Shown: one piece after another, positions 23,606-25,575 of the stretch | Numbering within the stretch: the stretch's first letter is position 1 | How the letters are laid out: each line of letters opens with the position of its first letter | Virus record (IMG/VR): IMGVR_UViG_3300031608_000041 | Span: 1 to 25,575 of that record | DNA: 25,575 nt | Origin: a virus | Strand: one strand, 5' to 3' | Made by a program: the position numbers and the translations under genes | The notes under the pieces: generated by a model | Told to the model about the DNA's origin: nothing | Databases searched by the model: none | Seen by the model: the letters and a program-made list of their open reading frames with translations, nothing else

Positions 23606-23634
23606 ATTATAATATACATACATTAAAAAGTCAA
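23606..23634 (-). promoter_or_regulatory. Sigma70-type promoter for gp55
   Basis: The minus strand reads TTGACT (23629-23634), 17 bp, TATAAT (23606-23611). The -35 end touches the plus-strand late box of gp48 at 23634, so the two promoters may compete for polymerase. Confidence 0.9.
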
Positions 23635-23641
23635 CTAAATA
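23634..23641 (+). promoter_or_regulatory. Late-promoter box ACTAAATA for gp48
   Basis: ACTAAATA on the plus strand ends 20 bp before the gp48 ATG, leaving room for the SD AAGGAG at 23650-23655. It is the same box as before the giant fibre and internal-protein genes. Confidence 0.6.
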
Positions 23642-23661
23642 ACACTATAGAAGGAGCAATT

Positions 23662-24510
23662 ATGTCATTTGATAAATTTAGTAGCGTAGTAGAACAGGTC
23701 GGTGATGTTGTAAGACAAACTTCAGCCAAAGCAGTTAAAGCGATTAATCAAGCTACGTCTTTTGTAGACAATCCAATGGGTTTAATGAAAGGTATACGTA
23801 GTGCAAACTTACCAACTGACGCTATGCCAGTATTTAAATCACATACCGGCGCTACTGTTAAAATTCCTAAGGGCGATAATGACTGGCGAGTTAGTTTAAG
23901 TATTCCGCCTATTATGCAAAACATGCCAATGGACCTATTAGGGCCCCTTGCTAAAACAGATGGTAAAATGGTATTTCCCTTCACGCCTTCTATAATATTT
24001 TCTCACTCCGCAAGCTACAATGCAATGCAACCTACACATACTAATTATCCGTTTTTTAACTATCAGAGCTCAGCTGTGGACGCTATAACTATTGCAGGAG
24101 ACTTTTTTGCTGAAAATGCAGAAGATGCAGAATATTGGGTAGCGGCTGTAACGTATTTGCGTACTGTAACTAAAATGTTTTACGGCAATAGCGAAAATGC
24201 AGGTAATCCACCGCCCATTGTTAAACTTAATGGGTATGGAGAATTTGTGTTTAATGATGTGCCTTGTGTAGTGACAGCATTTAACATTGATTTACCTCAA
24301 GACGTTGATTATATTAAAACATCAAATGTAACAACTACTCCGGCAAGACTTGGAAATGAGCCAACATCACAATCTGGACCAGGAACTTGGGTACCAGCAC
24401 AAAGTTTAATCTCAGTAACAGTACAACCAATATACAGTAGAGCAAAACAAGCAGAATTTAATTTAAATAATTTTGTTAGCGGCGACTTAATAACTAAAGG
24501 AATGATTTAA
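23662..24510 (+). CDS. gp48: Baseplate tail-tube junction protein gp48-like
   Basis: This 282-aa protein caps the baseplate hub and starts tail-tube growth in T4-type phages. Marine T4-like gp48 features seen here are HTNYPFFNYQSSAVDAITIA (residues about 128-147), then EDAEYWVAAVTYLRTVTKMF, followed by PPPIVKLNGYGEFVFNDVPC. The N-terminus carries an amphipathic helix (KAVKAINQATSFVDNP). It is shorter than T4 gp48 (364 aa). gp54 is the main alternative, because the two families share the tube fold. The SD AAGGAG is 6 bp from the ATG. The gene overlaps gp53 by one base (TAATG). Confidence 0.82.
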   Translation: MSFDKFSSVVEQVGDVVRQTSAKAVKAINQATSFVDNPMGLMKGIRSANLPTDAMPVFKSHTGATVKIPKGDNDWRVSLSIPPIMQNMPMDLLGPLAKTDGKMVFPFTPSIIFSHSASYNAMQPTHTNYPFFNYQSSAVDAITIAGDFFAENAEDAEYWVAAVTYLRTVTKMFYGNSENAGNPPPIVKLNGYGEFVFNDVPCVVTAFNIDLPQDVDYIKTSNVTTTPARLGNEPTSQSGPGTWVPAQSLISVTVQPIYSRAKQAEFNLNNFVSGDLITKGMI

Positions 24511-24812
24511 TGGCAACTTACGGAAATAGCAGTCCTTGGCAAAATACTAAAGTTGTAGATAATCAGTATCTTGGACATTTTGAAATTAGACCCGTGCCCG
24601 GTGAAGCTGATGACATCCTTTATGAAATTGAAACACAATACACTCATAGACCAGACTTATTAGCGTATGACTTATACGGTACTACAAAATTATGGTGGGT
24701 ATTTGCACAAAGAAATATGGATACAATAAAAGATCCAGTATATGACATTGAAGCAGGCGTTGGTATTTTTCTACCAAAAGGTCCTTCATTAAAACGATTG
24801 CTAGGAATGTAA
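24510..24812 (+). CDS. gp53: Baseplate wedge protein gp53-like
   Basis: This 100-aa protein belongs to the short gp53 form of marine T4-like phages (T4 gp53 is 196 aa). The key stretch is YTHRPDLLAYDLYGTTKLWW, followed by VFAQRN and DPVYDIEAGVGIFLP, a LysM-like fold that docks the baseplate wedge. The ATG overlaps the gp48 stop (TAATG), so the two are coupled. It is followed by the partial tail gene after 3 bp. Confidence 0.92.
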   Translation: MATYGNSSPWQNTKVVDNQYLGHFEIRPVPGEADDILYEIETQYTHRPDLLAYDLYGTTKLWWVFAQRNMDTIKDPVYDIEAGVGIFLPKGPSLKRLLGM

Positions 24813-24815
24813 ATT

Positions 24816-25575
24816 ATGAGCGGACATCATAGTTTTACCGGAATAAAAAATAATATAACAAAAAAACTGAATGTTATTAGCAATCATCATCCGGAATTAA
24901 CACAACCTATAAACAATGTAGCCGCTGTCACCAGCGCAATCCATGTTGGCACAACTACAGAATTTAATGCCAGACGGGGAGGCGCTGTTGTTGATGCCGC
25001 CAAAGAAAAAGCAATGGACTTTTCAGCATCTCCGGGATCTGTAGGAAAAACATCTACACCGGGCGAACTTGAACCAGGAATTACTCCAGCACCGTGGGCT
25101 AATGAACTTGAAGGTTTTGCAAGTATGAACTGTATAGTAACACTTTCTGTATTAAGTGTTGACGAAGTTAACGATCCTGATGGCACTTATAGATCTAGCG
25201 GATTACGAAATGATTCAATAATTGCTAGAAGTGGCGGTAGCGGTAAGTTTAAAGTTAAAACAGCATATGAAAAAGTTCTAGGCAAATCCTTAGAGTTTTT
25301 TATAGATGATTTAGAGTTTATAGCAGTATGTTCTCCAGATATTAATTCTAGAAATGCTAACGTAACAACACTAGAATTTAAAATTCAAGAACCATATAGT
25401 ATGGGATTATTTTTAAATGCCCTTAAAGCGGCAGCAACTATAGGCGGTCATCCAAACTATGTAGCGGCAACTTATATGTTAACTCTTGAATTTGTCGGAA
25501 CTGACGAAGAAGGTAATGTAGGACAAGCACCTCATTCAAGAAGATTTCTTCCAATTAAATTTAAAAACGTTGAGT
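24816..25575 (+). CDS. Tail/baseplate structural protein, N-terminal part
   Basis: The frame starts at ATG 24816 (AGGA 9 bp upstream) and is open to the window edge, giving 253 codons and no C-terminus. Residues about 105-115 and 150-250 look like a compact beta domain. The segment EPYSMGLFLNALKAAATIGG, then NYVAATYMLTLEFVG, is typical of hub- or tube-like structural proteins in marine T4-like phages. It follows gp48 and gp53 in the same transcript, so a baseplate hub or wedge part is the best guess. I cannot assign a T4 gene. Confidence 0.65.
   Translation, partial: MSGHHSFTGIKNNITKKLNVISNHHPELTQPINNVAAVTSAIHVGTTTEFNARRGGAVVDAAKEKAMDFSASPGSVGKTSTPGELEPGITPAPWANELEGFASMNCIVTLSVLSVDEVNDPDGTYRSSGLRNDSIIARSGGSGKFKVKTAYEKVLGKSLEFFIDDLEFIAVCSPDINSRNANVTTLEFKIQEPYSMGLFLNALKAAATIGGHPNYVAATYMLTLEFVGTDEEGNVGQAPHSRRFLPIKFKNVE

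Overview
The window is a late-gene and recombination block of a T4-like contractile-tailed phage (myovirus). It is AT-rich, and its structural proteins resemble those of marine T4-like phages of cyanobacteria and SAR11-type bacteria. That placement is inference: the window has no photosynthesis gene, tRNA or integrase to fix the host. Recognisable T4 orthologues are portal gp20, prohead protease gp21, scaffold gp22, major capsid gp23, a gp67/68-like prohead core protein, tail-assembly protein gp26, gp48, gp53, recombination nuclease/ATPase gp47/gp46, and late sigma factor gp55.

Layout. Nearly everything from 1 to 23575 is on the minus strand. Read in the direction of transcription this strand carries: gp55, gp47, gp46, a 68-aa protein and a GIY-YIG-like nuclease (23575 to 19242); a poorly coding gap with one 55-aa ORF (19241 to 18681); two basic proteins that look like injected internal head proteins (18680 to 17461); the tape-measure candidate and the head cassette gp20, 81-aa, GT42-like, gp67/68-like, gp21, gp22, gp23 (16268 to 7183), closed by a strong terminator; and a fibre/adhesin cassette (7008 to 1) of small structural proteins, a Cys/Gly-rich adhesin-like protein and a giant repeat-built fibre protein that runs off the window. 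Two plus-strand islands interrupt this: gp26 with a -1 frame extension (16347 to 17464), and gp48, gp53 and a partial baseplate/tail protein (23662 to the end).

Regulation. Two near-perfect sigma70 promoters (TTGACT, 17 bp, TATAAT) precede gp55 and gp47. Structural genes are instead preceded by a recurring NNTAAATA box that matches the T4 late promoter (TATAAATA). So gp55 is probably made early from a host-type promoter and then switches on the structural genes, including gp48, whose late box overlaps the -35 end of the gp55 promoter.

Most notable observations: (1) a canonical -1 slippery heptamer, T TTT TTC, just before the gp26 stop, followed by a 6-nt spacer and an inverted repeat, and leading into a frame without a usable early start codon that resembles tail-assembly-chaperone extensions. 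This is the lambda G/GT arrangement, placed next to the tape-measure gene. (2) A 317-aa adhesin-like protein with 32 cysteines. (3) Two proteins with T4-type capsid-targeting N-termini and gp21-type INE|A cleavage sites. (4) A GT42 sialyltransferase-like protein inside the head operon. (5) Face-to-face late promoters between gp26 and the tape measure.
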